Shown here one piece after another: positions 8,193-16,891 of a stretch of 64,000 nt of DNA. The stretch is taken from contig CAKPRQ010000003.1 of the NCBI GenBank assembly GCA_934182605.1, positions 1 through 64,000 on the forward strand, in the 5' to 3' direction. The stretch comes from an uncultured Clostridia bacterium. GTDB taxonomy: Bacteria > Bacillota > Clostridia > TANB77 > CAG-508. The position numbers and the translations under genes were made by a program. Each line of letters begins with the position of its first letter. The first letter of the stretch is position 1. Under the pieces are notes generated by a model, which saw only the letters and a program-made list of their open reading frames with translations, was not told the DNA's origin and made no database searches.

Positions 8193-9395
8193 TTATATAC
8201 TTTTCAAATCATTCCTATAATCTAAACTCTTATCTACAGGTCTACCTATTGTATTTTTACCATACTTTTTATTTATATTATCTAGCACTTCATCTATTTT
8301 TTGATACTTCTTATTTGATGAAAAAAATGATATTTGCTCTTCTGATTTTTCTATTAATTTATCTACTCTTACACCTATTAATCGTATTGGCTCTTCATTA
8401 TACATTTCTGAAAATATTTCTTTTACACATTTAAATATTTCTGTTGTTGTATTTGTTGAAAATCCTAATTTTTTTTGATGAGAATAATCTTTAAACTTAT
8501 TTGTTCTTAATTGTACACTTACTGTATTAGCTAATAATTCCCATTTTCTTAAACGATAAGTAACGAGTTCTGTTACTTGAAGTAATACATTTTCTATTTT
8601 ATCTCTTTGTATTAAATCAACTGGTAAAGTTATTGAATTTCCAATACTTTTAGGTTTATTTTGTTCATATATAACTTCTGAATTATCTATTCCGTTAGCA
8701 TATTCCCAAATTAGAATACCGTGTTTTCCTAACTTGTTTTCTAAAAATTTTTTATCTGTTTTTGCTAAATCACCTATTGTTCTTATATTTATACTTTTTA
8801 AAAAAGGTTCTGTTCTTTTTCCTAACATAAATAATTCTTGTACTGGTAAATTCCACATTTTCGAAGAAATTTCTTTTTTATATAAAGTATGAATTTTATT
8901 AGGTTTTTCAAAATCTGATGCCATTTTGGCTAGTAACTTATTTTCTGACAATCCTATATTTACTGTAAATCCTAACTCCCTACTTACTCTTTTATTAATT
9001 TCTATTGCTATTTCTTCTAAACTTCTACCCATTAAATATTCTGTTAAATCTAAGAAACATTCGTCTATACTATATCTTTCTATTTTATCTGTATATTCTA
9101 AAAGTAAATTATATAATTGTAAAGAATAATTTTGATATGATTTATAATTTCCTCTATACACTTTTAAGTTTGGACACTTTTTTCTTGCTTGATAGAGCGT
9201 TTCTCCTGTTACTACGCCTTTCTTTTTAGCTTTCATACTTTTAGCTAAAACTATTCCAGCACGCCTACTTTCATCGCCGCCTATAACACTTTCAATTTTT
9301 CTTATATCTTGGGTTTCACCACTTTTTAAAAGGTCTAAAGCTGTCCAACTTAAAAATGCATTATTAACATCTATATGCAAAATTTTTCTTTCCAT
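8193..9395 (-). CDS. dinB: Y-family translesion DNA polymerase (Pol IV type)
   Basis: About 400 residues. The palm motifs carry the catalytic acids: ILHIDVNNAFLSW near the start and RYSIDECFLDLT near residue 115. TVNIGLSENKLLAKMASDF and the helix-hairpin-helix region around MLGKRTEPFLKSINIRTIGD are typical of the family, followed by a little-finger domain. It copies past DNA lesions with low fidelity. I chose ATG 9395, which is 7 nt after AAAAGGTGA; an in-frame GTG at 9404 overlaps that ribosome binding site and is less likely. The gene stands alone, upstream of a convergent tRNA operon. IDVNNAF is an unusual form of the more common DMDAFFA-type motif. Confidence 0.9.
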   Translation of the reverse strand: MERKILHIDVNNAFLSWTALDLLKSGETQDIRKIESVIGGDESRRAGIVLAKSMKAKKKGVVTGETLYQARKKCPNLKVYRGNYKSYQNYSLQLYNLLLEYTDKIERYSIDECFLDLTEYLMGRSLEEIAIEINKRVSRELGFTVNIGLSENKLLAKMASDFEKPNKIHTLYKKEISSKMWNLPVQELFMLGKRTEPFLKSINIRTIGDLAKTDKKFLENKLGKHGILIWEYANGIDNSEVIYEQNKPKSIGNSITLPVDLIQRDKIENVLLQVTELVTYRLRKWELLANTVSVQLRTNKFKDYSHQKKLGFSTNTTTEIFKCVKEIFSEMYNEEPIRLIGVRVDKLIEKSEEQISFFSSNKKYQKIDEVLDNINKKYGKNTIGRPVDKSLDYRNDLKSI

Positions 9396-9417
9396 ATATA
9401 TCACCTTTTATCATTAT

Positions 9418-9429
9418 AAAACAAATGTT
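9418..9429. promoter_or_regulatory. Weak LexA-box-like site upstream of dinB
   Basis: AAACAAATGTTT lies 23 bp upstream of the dinB start. It has the AAC-N4-GTT core spacing of Gram-positive SOS boxes but lacks the consensus outer G. The match is suggestive only. Confidence 0.25.
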
Positions 9430-9443
9430 TTTATATGTCAAGA

Positions 9444-9998
9444 TTAAATTTCCATTTGACTTCCTAAAATTCCTGCTGCTGATTGTAATACTTTCATTTC
9501 TATTTCGCCCATATTCTTACTTGCATCTTTTGAAATTAATATTACACTACCTATTACATCACCTTGGCTTGTTATCGGATATACAATCTGTGAATTAAAT
9601 TTTCTTTCTCTATTATCATTTTCAACTATAGGTAAAGAAATTTCGTTATTATCTTTGCTTGTATATATTTCTTTATTTTCTAAAACTTTTTCTATTTCTT
9701 TACTTATACTTTTTTCTAAATAATCTTTTTTAGCTCCACCAGCTACAGCTATAACTGTATCTTTATCTGTAATACATGTTATATGACCTGTAGTTGTAGC
9801 TAATGTTTCTGCATATTCTGAAGCAAATTCTGATAATTCTCCTATAGGTGAATATTTTTTTAATATAATTCCACCCTCTCTATCTGTAAAAATTTCTAAA
9901 GGATCACCTTCTTTTATATGAAGTATCTTTCTAATTTCCTTTGGAATTACTATACGACCTAAATCATCTATTCTCCTAACGACACCTGTTGCTTTCAA
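9444..9998 (-). CDS. spoVT: Stage V sporulation protein T
   Basis: 184 residues. The N-terminal AbrB-type DNA-binding domain is nearly canonical (MKATGVVRRIDDLGRIVIPK, EIRKILHIKEGDPLEIF). A GAF-like regulatory domain (about 55-180) completes the family's normal length. SpoVT is a transcription regulator in the developing forespore under sigma-G in Bacillus. With yqfC, yqfD and bofA elsewhere in the window, it shows that the organism has endospore genes. Start ATG 9998 follows AAGGAGGGAA. Confidence 0.95.
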   Translation of the reverse strand: MKATGVVRRIDDLGRIVIPKEIRKILHIKEGDPLEIFTDREGGIILKKYSPIGELSEFASEYAETLATTTGHITCITDKDTVIAVAGGAKKDYLEKSISKEIEKVLENKEIYTSKDNNEISLPIVENDNRERKFNSQIVYPITSQGDVIGSVILISKDASKNMGEIEMKVLQSAAGILGSQMEI

Positions 9999-10117
9999 AA
10001 AAATTCCCTCCTTCTAATTTTTTATTTAGTATTTTTTATACTTTATATTCTCTATTATTAGATAAAAAAGGAATTTTTATTCGTTTTTTCTACAATTTTC
10101 TTAAAAAATTTCAAACA

Positions 10118-10147
10118 AAAAAAGAAGAATCAAATCCTTCTTCTTTT
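10118..10147 (-). terminator. Terminator after the 81-residue gene
   Basis: AAAGAAGAA / TTCTTCTTT stem with an 8-nt loop and T/A-rich flanks on both sides. It may work in both directions. Confidence 0.7.
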
Positions 10148-10150
10148 ATA

Positions 10151-10396
10151 TTATTTGAATTTAATTTCTTGGAATAAAAAGTTATATGCTTTATCAATTG
10201 TAACTTCTTGTGTCCAAAAATCTACAAATCTTTTTTCAGCAGGTGATAATTCTAATTCCATTGTTTCTACATCTTGTAATAAGAAATCTTTAAATTTTGT
10301 CCATACGCTTACTTTTGCTGGTAATTTTGAAGTTCCGGCAGGTTCAAATTTACTATCAAATCCTGCTACATTGAAATCATCATTATTTTCATTCAT
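10151..10396 (-). CDS. Small protein of unknown function (81 aa)
   Basis: Not recognised. 81 residues, acidic, with no signal peptide or membrane helix. Motifs include KVSVWTKFKDFLLQDVET and LSPAEKRFVDFWTQEVT, likely helical. Start ATG 10396 follows AAGGGGGAG with good spacing. It has its own terminator and an AT-rich leader. The codon use and ribosome binding site argue that it is a real gene. It sits between spoVT and mtaB but shows no clear link to either. Confidence 0.75.
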   Translation of the reverse strand: MNENNDDFNVAGFDSKFEPAGTSKLPAKVSVWTKFKDFLLQDVETMELELSPAEKRFVDFWTQEVTIDKAYNFLFQEIKFK

Positions 10397-10536
10397 TTGT
10401 ATCTCCCCCTTAAAATTTTTACTATAAAGGACGTTAATTTTACCTTTATTATTTTATACTACAAAATCTATTTTTTTTCAATAGTTTTTTGCAAATTTTT
10501 TGCAATTTTTTTAAATTTTGTTAAAATTTAAAAATT

Positions 10537-10591
10537 TTATTATAAAACATAGTAAAGTACTTATATATTAATATTTTGCAATCAAATACCC
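10537..10591. repeat. Partial copy of repeat family B overlapping the 3' end of mtaB
   Basis: About 55 bp, including agtacttatatattaatatt and tgcaatcaaa. It matches the right arm of the hairpin element at 24043-24246 (positions 24148-24204, reverse complement) with about three to four differences by eye. It covers the last eight or so codons of mtaB and the following spacer. Confidence 0.75.
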
Positions 10592-11866
10592 ATTTTCATA
10601 TTTAACTATTTTTACTGATACTAATAAATTTTTTAAATATTCTTCTGTTTTTACCTTTACTGTCATATAATTTTTAGTATGTCCTATCCAATATTCATCT
10701 TTTTTTTCTTCAAATAATACATCTATAGTTTTATTTATGTATTTTTTTAAAATTTCTTCTTCATTTCTATTAGATAATTCTATTAACATTTTACTTCTTT
10801 CTTCTTTTATATTTTCATCTATTTGATTTTCCATTTTTTCTGCTACTGTTCCTTTTCTCTTTGAATACTTAAATATATGCATCTTAAAAAATTTTATTTC
10901 TTCTAAAAATTTATATGTTTCTTCAAATTCTTTTTCGTTTTCACCTGGAAAACCTACTATTATATCTGTTGTCAAATTAATTTCTTTAAATGTTTTTCTT
11001 AGTGATTCAACACATTTTTTAAATTCTTCTATTGTGTATTTTCTATTCATTCTCTTTAAAGTAGTATTACAACCGCTTTGCAAAGATAAATGAAAATGAT
11101 TACAAATTTTTTCGACTTTACTTAATCGTTTACAAAATTCCTCTGTTATTATTGTTGGTTCTAATGAACCTATACGAATTCTTTCTAACTTTCCTATTTT
11201 ATTTATGTCTTCTATTAAATCTATTAAGTAATAATTATCTTCTTTTTCTTTTCCATATGAATCTATATGTATTCCTGTTAGCACGACTTCTTTTATACCT
11301 AAATCTACAATTTTCTGTACTTCATTTAAAATCATATCTTTATTTCTACTTCTAATTCTACCTCTTGCATAAGGAATAATACAATATGTACAAAAATTAT
11401 TACATCCATCTTGAATTTTTATTACTGCCCTCGTTGTTTCTAAATGTACTACTGTTCCTAATTCCAAATATTCTTTGCACTTTTCAATTTCTGATACTTT
11501 TATTACCTTATTATTATTATATTCATTTATATATTTGATTATGTCTTTTTTTTCATTATTTCCTAATACTATATCTATTTCATCTATTTTTTCTAATTCA
11601 TTTTTAGCAATTTGGGCATAGCACCCAACTGCTACAATTATAGCAGCTGGGTTCTTTTTCTTTACTTTTCTTAAATTCTGTCTCGATTTCTTGTCTGACA
11701 TATTTGTTACTGTACAAGTATTTATAACATATATATCTGCTTTCTTATCAAAATCTACTATTTCATAACCATCCTCTAAAAATTGCTGTATCATTGCATT
11801 AGTTTCATAATGATTTACTTTGCATCCTAAAGTATGAAATGCTACTTTTTTCATATATAACTTCAT
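10568..11866 (-). CDS. mtaB: tRNA t6A37 methylthiotransferase
   Basis: 432 residues. The N-terminal methylthiotransferase domain holds three cluster cysteines (TLGCKVNHYE near 14, NTCTVTN near 50, VGCYAQ near 82). The radical SAM motif is CNNFCTYCIIPYARGR near 156. A TRAM-like RNA-binding tail follows about residue 370. MtaB converts t6A to ms2t6A at position 37 of tRNAs that read ANN codons. Two in-frame ATGs compete: 11866, used here, has GAGG 6 nt upstream, and a second lies four codons later. The final codons lie within a dispersed repeat (10537-10591), so the C-terminus may have been replaced or, conversely, copied elsewhere. Confidence 0.93.
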   Translation of the reverse strand: MKLYMKKVAFHTLGCKVNHYETNAMIQQFLEDGYEIVDFDKKADIYVINTCTVTNMSDKKSRQNLRKVKKKNPAAIIVAVGCYAQIAKNELEKIDEIDIVLGNNEKKDIIKYINEYNNNKVIKVSEIEKCKEYLELGTVVHLETTRAVIKIQDGCNNFCTYCIIPYARGRIRSRNKDMILNEVQKIVDLGIKEVVLTGIHIDSYGKEKEDNYYLIDLIEDINKIGKLERIRIGSLEPTIITEEFCKRLSKVEKICNHFHLSLQSGCNTTLKRMNRKYTIEEFKKCVESLRKTFKEINLTTDIIVGFPGENEKEFEETYKFLEEIKFFKMHIFKYSKRKGTVAEKMENQIDENIKEERSKMLIELSNRNEEEILKKYINKTIDVLFEEKKDEYWIGHTKNYMTVKVKTEEYLKNLLVSVKIVKYENGYLIAKY

Positions 11867-11912
11867 CTCCTACCTCTATTTATATTTACAACTATTTCCA
11901 TTTTTTATTTTT

Positions 11913-11941
11913 AAAAGACCTAGAAAACTCTAGGTCTTTTT
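11913..11941 (-). terminator. Intrinsic terminator after the 96-residue membrane protein gene
   Basis: AAAAGACCTAG / CTAGGTCTTTT stem with a 6-nt loop followed by a T/A-rich run on both strands. Confidence 0.85.
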
Positions 11942-11958
11942 TACACTTATCATTTATT

Positions 11959-12249
11959 TTACTTTTTGTCCGTATCCGAAAAATCATGTTCGGGTCTATT
12001 CCAAGCAATAATCGGAATACCAATAACTTGGAATAGTATCAAAATAAACGATAGTATAGGAAATTCCTTATTAAACAGGAGAAAATCCAAACCTGTTACT
12101 AATATTAGTATGGTAATTAAAACCCACTTATATACTTCTTTCAGATGATTTTTTGAACAATATTCAAAAATGGAAACAAGCATAACTATAACAATAGCTA
12201 ATGCAGCCAACGTATATATCGTCACCCAAAAGCCACTAAGTAAGTTCAT
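11959..12249 (-). CDS. Small three-helix membrane protein of unknown function
   Basis: 96 residues, not recognised. Hydrophobic segments at about 8-28, 40-60 and 65-84 are followed by a short charged tail (NRPEHDFSDTDKK). Start ATG 12249 follows AAAGGAGAT. The gene is slightly richer in G+C than its neighbours and uses codons such as CCG, TCG and ACG that they avoid, which hints at recent acquisition. It has its own terminator and no operon partner. Confidence 0.7.
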   Translation of the reverse strand: MNLLSGFWVTIYTLAALAIVIVMLVSIFEYCSKNHLKEVYKWVLITILILVTGLDFLLFNKEFPILSFILILFQVIGIPIIAWNRPEHDFSDTDKK

Positions 12250-12367
12250 AAAAATCTCCTTTACTTAAAGTTGATTTGAAATTTACTAAGCCTAACGTTT
12301 TTTATTATACCATGTCTATCGAATTATGTCAAATTACGAAAATAGAAAATCACCTAACTTTTTTTGA

Positions 12368-13367
12368 CTACTTTCTACCTTTTTTATCTAATATTTCTAA
12401 ATTGTCCAAAGCTTTTCCTGTTCCAATTGCAACACAAGATACAGCATCCTCTGCTATCATTACATTTATTCCTGTATGTTCTTGTATTAATTTATCTAGT
12501 CCATCTACTAAGCTACCACCACCTGTCATATATATTCCTTTACTATTTATATCTGCTATTAATTCTGGTGGTGTTTTTTCTAATATTGAATGTACCGCTT
12601 CTACTATTGCCATTGCAGGTTCTGCAAATGCCTCCATCATTTCATTTGAATATATAGTTAATGTTTTTGGTAGTCCTGTACTTAAATCTCTTCCTCTTAT
12701 ATCCATTTCTATATCTTGAATTTTTGGATATACACAGCCTATATTAACTTTTAAATCTTCAGCAGTTCTTTCACCTATAACTACATTATACTTTCTTTTT
12801 ATATATGTCATTATAGCTTCATCAAATTTATCTCCAGCTACTTTTATAGATGTGCTAACTACAGAACCTCCTAAAGATATTACTGCTATATCTGTTGTTC
12901 CTCCACCAATATCTACTATCATATTTCCATAAGGTTTAGAAATATCAATACCTGCACCTATTGCTGCTGCTATAGGTTCTTCTATTAAATATACTTTTCT
13001 TGCACCTGCTTGCGTTGCTGCATCTATTACAGCCTTTTTCTCAACTTCTGTTACTTGAGATGGAATACATATCATTATTCTTGGAGCAAAAAATGAATGA
13101 ATTCCTATTTTATGAATAAAAATTTTTAACATCTTTTCAGTTGCAGTATAATTAGAAATCACTCCATCTTTTAAAGGTCTTGTAGCAATTATATTACCAG
13201 GAGTTCTTCCGGAGCATTCTCCTTGCCTCACTTCCTACTGCCAATACATCATTTGTATTTTTATCCACGGCCACAACAGATGGCTCTCTTAAAACAATAC
13301 CTTTTCCTTTAACATATGCAATTACAGTTGCTGTACCTAAATCTATAGCTATATCTTGTCCAAACAC
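12368..13367 (-). CDS. mreB: Rod-shape protein MreB, reading frame broken at a CGG codon
   Basis: Start GTG 13367 (VFGQDIAIDLGTATVIAYVK) after AGGAAAG. The first 52 codons run to EARRML, followed by an in-frame CGG (13211-13209) and a stop eight codons after the break begins. Skipping the C at 13211 gives GRTPGNIIATRPLKDGVIS and then a complete MreB, 332 residues in total, the normal family length. The actin-fold phosphate and nucleotide motifs are intact (DIGGGTTDIAV, EEPIAAAIGAG, MTGGGSLVDGLD). MreB forms membrane filaments that guide lateral wall synthesis. The rest shows no decay, so a pseudogene is unlikely. Either the frame is corrected during translation or the extra base is an assembly error. 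Three other genes in the window show the same break. Confidence 0.9.
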
Positions 13368-13394
13368 GCTTAGCTCTTTCCTTTCTAAAAAATT

Positions 13395-13883
13395 TTAAAA
13401 TATATAATAAAAAAACATTATTATTGCAGATATCCCTACTAAAGGCAACACCATGTCCTCTAAACCTTTATCTTCATCACCAATAGCATTTCCTGCAACA
13501 CTATTTGTTATACTAACTTTATAATTATCTACACCATTAAATTTAAAACTTGTTCTTATCTCATATGTTTGGTCATTTGTTAATTTTCCTATTTCGGCAT
13601 ATTTTGTACCTAAATAATTATCATTTTCTGTATAAAAATCTATTTTTAAATATGCTTTTCCCATCTCTATCCCTGTATTATTAGTTACTCTTGCTAGCAC
13701 ATACCCATTTACATATGTAGCCTTACTTTCAAGAATTTCTATACTAGGTCTTTTTGTTAAAATTTCATAATCATCAATATTTTTATATGCTTTACTTATA
13801 AATGCATATGAACATATTGAAACAAAAATATATGTTAAAATTATTAATATTATATACATTAAAAATTTTTTTACACTATCCAT
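13395..13883 (-). CDS. Membrane protein with FxLYD-like extracytoplasmic domain
   Basis: 162 residues from ATG 13883 (MDSVKKFLMYII), chosen because GAAAGGG lies upstream and the helix follows directly; a longer frame to 13940 has no support. One N-terminal helix (about 7-29), then a beta-rich domain (about 45-135: GYVLARVTNNTG, KAYLKIDFYTENDNYLGT) resembling FxLYD-type modules, then a C-terminal helix (about 143-160). Its function is unknown. It lies 28 bp upstream of mreB on the same strand and may be co-transcribed with it. Confidence 0.75.
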   Translation of the reverse strand: MDSVKKFLMYIILIILTYIFVSICSYAFISKAYKNIDDYEILTKRPSIEILESKATYVNGYVLARVTNNTGIEMGKAYLKIDFYTENDNYLGTKYAEIGKLTNDQTYEIRTSFKFNGVDNYKVSITNSVAGNAIGDEDKGLEDMVLPLVGISAIIMFFYYIF

Positions 13884-13949
13884 TTTAAATTCCCTTTCAA
13901 AAATTAAAATTTTTCTTAAACTTATTTGTTGGAAAAGCATTTTACTAAA

Positions 13950-14104
13950 ATTATAGGAAATACTATTTCCTATAAGAGCAAATCGGAAAGCCTTTTAATT
14001 TTTCTAATTTTTAAATATCTCTTTTGCTTTCCGTAAATTTGTATGCAACTGTAGGAGCAAAGCGACTTTTATATAATAGGAAAGTGTTACTTTCCTATTA
14101 TATA
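13950..14104. repeat. Nested inverted repeats between the FxLYD gene and gltX
   Basis: Three inverted repeats: ATAGGAAAT/ATTTCCTAT at 13952-13972, CGGAAAGC/GCTTTCCG at 13984-13991 and 14026-14033, and a 15-bp perfect stem (TATATAATAGGAAAG and complement) at 14070-14104. The short motif AGGAAA/TTTCCT recurs. This could be another small mobile repeat or a set of terminators. The last hairpin is followed by AAAAAAG on the plus strand. Confidence 0.6.
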
Positions 14105-14108
14105 AAAA

Positions 14109-14132
14109 AGTTAGCACAATAAGGGCTAACTT
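14109..14132 (-). terminator. Terminator of gltX
   Basis: GTTAGC(CC)/(GG)GCTAAC-type stem: AAGTTAGC and GCTAACTT around a short loop, followed on the minus strand by TTTTTTATA, 16 bp after the gltX stop. Confidence 0.8.
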
Positions 14133-14147
14133 CTTTTGTATTACAAA

Positions 14148-15581
14148 TTATAAGATTTGTATTCCCTTATCGATTCTTTTTAATGCTTCTTCTTTTCCTA
14201 ATATATATGTCCATTCTACTGCTCCACCTGGTGTAAATGCTTTTCCTGTTATAGCTGTTCTTAATGGCCATAATACTTGTCCTGTTTTTAGTCCGAATTT
14301 TTCTGGTAATTTCATAAGTTCATCATGTATATTTTGTTCTGTCCATTCACTTATTTCTTCTATTATAGGTCTTATTTTTTGTAATACTTCTTTTGACATT
14401 TCTAATGTTGTTTTCATTTTTTTATGAATATATAATTCCGTTGAATATTCTGGTAATTCTTCAACAAAATCTATCATTTCTGGTATATCTGCTAACAATT
14501 CAGTTCTTTGTTGCAATACTCTACTTATCTCTAATTCATCTAATTTTCTCGAGAAATCATAATATTTTTCAGCTTTTTTATGAAATTCTTCTAAAGATAA
14601 ATTTCTTATATATACACCATTCATCCATTTTAATTTTTCTATATCAAATATTGCAGGTGCTTTATTTATTCTTTCAGTTGAGAATACTTTTACTAATTCA
14701 TCTAATGAAAAAATTTCTTGTTCTGAACCAGGGCTCCAACCTAATAAAGCAATATAATTTATAATAGCTTCCTCTAAATATCCTTTTTCTACTAAATCTT
14801 GGAAAGATGCATCTCCATTTCTTTTACTTAACTTATGTTGCTCATCTTTCATAACTGGTGGTAAGTGCAAATATTTAGGTTTTTCCCAACCAAATGCATC
14901 ATATATTAAATTATATTTCGGTGTTGATGAAATATATTCATTTCCTCTTATTACGTGTGTTATTTCCATTAAATGGTCGTCTACAACATTTGCAAAATTA
15001 TATGTTGGAAAACCATCTGATTTTAACAATATATTTTCATCTAATATTGCATTTTCCACTTCTATTTTTCCATAAACTTCATCTTTAAAGACTGTTTTAC
15101 CTCTAGGATTTATAGTTTGGCGTATTACATATTTTTCTCCATTAGCTATTCTTTGTTTAGCATCTTCTAATTTCATATGTTTACAAGGATCCTCATATTT
15201 AAAACTTAAACCTTGCTCTTCTGCTAATTTTCTCTTTTCCTCTATTTCTTCCTCTGTACAAAAGCAGTAATGTGCGCCACCTAATTCTACTAGTTTTTCT
15301 GCATATTCTTTATATATTCCTAATCTTTCAGATTGAACATATGGTCCATAATTTCCTCCCATATCCGGACCTTCGTCATGTTTTAATCCTACTGATTTTA
15401 ATGTGTTATATATTATATCCACAGCACCTTCTACTTGTCTTTCTTGGTCTGTATCTTCTATTCTCAATATGAATGTTCCATTTTCATCACCTTTAGCTAC
15501 TAAATACGCATATAGTGCTGTTCTTAAGTTTCCTATGTGCATATATCCAGTAGGGCTTGGAGCAAATCTTGTTCTTATCAT
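14148..15581 (-). CDS. gltX: Glutamyl-tRNA synthetase
   Basis: 477 residues. Class I motifs are present: the HIGH form HIGNLRTALYAYL after RFAPSPTGY, and the KMSKS form KLSKRNGD near residue 250. The N-terminal catalytic part is followed by the all-helical anticodon-binding domain. It charges tRNA-Glu with glutamate, and in most Clostridia also tRNA-Gln for amidation by GatCAB. Start ATG 15581 follows GGAAG. It is single-gene with its own terminator. No T-box leader is visible upstream. Confidence 0.96.
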   Translation of the reverse strand: MIRTRFAPSPTGYMHIGNLRTALYAYLVAKGDENGTFILRIEDTDQERQVEGAVDIIYNTLKSVGLKHDEGPDMGGNYGPYVQSERLGIYKEYAEKLVELGGAHYCFCTEEEIEEKRKLAEEQGLSFKYEDPCKHMKLEDAKQRIANGEKYVIRQTINPRGKTVFKDEVYGKIEVENAILDENILLKSDGFPTYNFANVVDDHLMEITHVIRGNEYISSTPKYNLIYDAFGWEKPKYLHLPPVMKDEQHKLSKRNGDASFQDLVEKGYLEEAIINYIALLGWSPGSEQEIFSLDELVKVFSTERINKAPAIFDIEKLKWMNGVYIRNLSLEEFHKKAEKYYDFSRKLDELEISRVLQQRTELLADIPEMIDFVEELPEYSTELYIHKKMKTTLEMSKEVLQKIRPIIEEISEWTEQNIHDELMKLPEKFGLKTGQVLWPLRTAITGKAFTPGGAVEWTYILGKEEALKRIDKGIQIL

Positions 15582-15949
15582 TAATATTACTTCCTTCCTC
15601 TTTTTAATTTTCTAATATATTTTACTATAAATTATGTAAAATATCAAGTAGTATAATTAATTTTTACATTTATTTTTGTTATACATTCTATCAAAAAATA
15701 TGAAAAAGTTTTTTCGACAAAATTCAATATTTTCTTACAACCTCAGCAGTTTTCGCCTCAAAAAGTTTCAGAAATTTTCATAAAAACTATTTACAACTAT
15801 AAAAATTTATTATACAATAGTTATATATTGTCCCTATTTTTATATTTCTTATATTCAAAATTTTTCTTTGAATATAAATCCAAAAAAATTTTGTATAAAT
15901 TTTATTTTACTCTTGACTTACATTTAACCGTATGATAAAATGAAAGAAG
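15582..15949. other. Intergenic region with inverted repeat and promoter for the Rpn-type gene
   Basis: No genes. ATATTCAAA (15851-15859) and TTTGAATAT (15867-15875) form an inverted repeat. It is followed by TTGACT (15913-15918), a 17-bp spacer and TAAAAT (15936-15941). The same arrangement, palindrome included, precedes the paralogous gene at 56172. No T-box or other known riboswitch is seen. Confidence 0.65.
15913..15941 (+). promoter_or_regulatory. Promoter of the first Rpn-type nuclease gene
   Basis: TTGACT-N17-TAAAAT. Transcription should start near 15948, almost at the GTG start codon, implying a leaderless or nearly leaderless message. Confidence 0.75.
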
Positions 15950-16834
15950 GTGAAACATATAAGTACTGATAATAAACCAACTAAAGATGGAATTTTTCAA
16001 TATATATTTGGTAGAGAAATAACTAAAGATTTAACAGATAACTTTATAAAATCTTTACATAAATATATAAATGAAGAAAAAATATTGAATAATATAAAAA
16101 TACAGTCTGAAGTATCGCTAGAGAAATTAAATATTGATAATAAAATTTCAAGGTTAGATATTTTAGTAGAATACGATGAAGAAATTTTTTGCATAGAAAT
16201 GCAAAATAAATATAAGAAAAATATCTATAAACGTGCCAGGGTATATGCTGCAAAAATAGATGCTACTACACTAAATATAGGTGAAAAGTATGAAAAAATA
16301 AAACCTTTAACTATGATTATTATTTTAAATTATGTCCCTAAAACTATTAATAATTCAGATATTTTACAAAATTTAGTGTTTGTGGATAATAAATATAAAA
16401 CTAGAAATGATGATTTAGGTTTAAGATTTATTTTTATTTTTCTACCCGAATTAAAGAAAATTCCAAACAATAAATTAAATTGCGAATTTTTACAGTGGTT
16501 AAAATTCTTAGAATATGAAGATATGGAGGTGATTAATAATATGAGCAAAAAGAATAATAACATAAAACGTGCCTTAGAGTACGTTTGCCCTATACCTGAG
16601 GAACAACAAGAAAAAACATTGCAAAGATTTCATGAAAATGCTCTAATTGAACAATTAATGGATAGAACAGATGCTAGAGATGAGGGTATTGAAATTGGCA
16701 AGAAAATTGGTAAAAAAGAAAGCCTCCTAGATTTTGCTAAAAAAATGTTAATTGAAAAATATAATATTCAAGAAATTATTAAATTAACAGGTCTATCTGA
16801 AACAGAAATTAATAAATTAGCTGAAAGTATTTAA
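15950..16834 (+). CDS. Rpn family PD-(D/E)XK nuclease / putative transposase, copy 1
   Basis: 294 residues. KDGIFQYIFGRE at the start, the PD-(D/E)XK acids in RLDILVEYDEEIFCIEMQNK (Asp near 66, E-x-Q near 78) and RARVYAAKID identify the PDDEXK_2 group. Members promote DNA rearrangement, or act in phage defence as RpnA-like nucleases. The C-terminal helix repeat IGKKIGKKESLLDFAKKMLI ends with a small HTH-like piece (YNIQEIIKLTGLSETEIN). Start GTG 15950 overlaps the SD AGAAGG, and the promoter places the transcript start within a few bases. The true start is therefore uncertain, with leaderless GTG favoured. A close paralog lies at 56172-57065. Confidence 0.85.
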   Translation: MKHISTDNKPTKDGIFQYIFGREITKDLTDNFIKSLHKYINEEKILNNIKIQSEVSLEKLNIDNKISRLDILVEYDEEIFCIEMQNKYKKNIYKRARVYAAKIDATTLNIGEKYEKIKPLTMIIILNYVPKTINNSDILQNLVFVDNKYKTRNDDLGLRFIFIFLPELKKIPNNKLNCEFLQWLKFLEYEDMEVINNMSKKNNNIKRALEYVCPIPEEQQEKTLQRFHENALIEQLMDRTDARDEGIEIGKKIGKKESLLDFAKKMLIEKYNIQEIIKLTGLSETEINKLAESI

Positions 16835-16838
16835 TTAT

Positions 16839-16880
16839 ACTCCCTATGAAACTTAATAAAAGTTTTATAGGGAGTTTTTA
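16839..16880. terminator. Bidirectional terminator between the Rpn-type gene and smpB
   Basis: 15-bp stem (ACTCCCTATgAAACT with its near-perfect complement, one mismatch) followed by TTTTTAT on the plus strand. Confidence 0.88.
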
Positions 16881-16891
16881 TGCAATCGTAT

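Noticed and set aside
15582..15949. T-box leader for gltX
   Set aside because: No T-box motif (TGGNACCGCG-like) or specifier stem is visible, and the region is better explained by the Rpn-type promoter.
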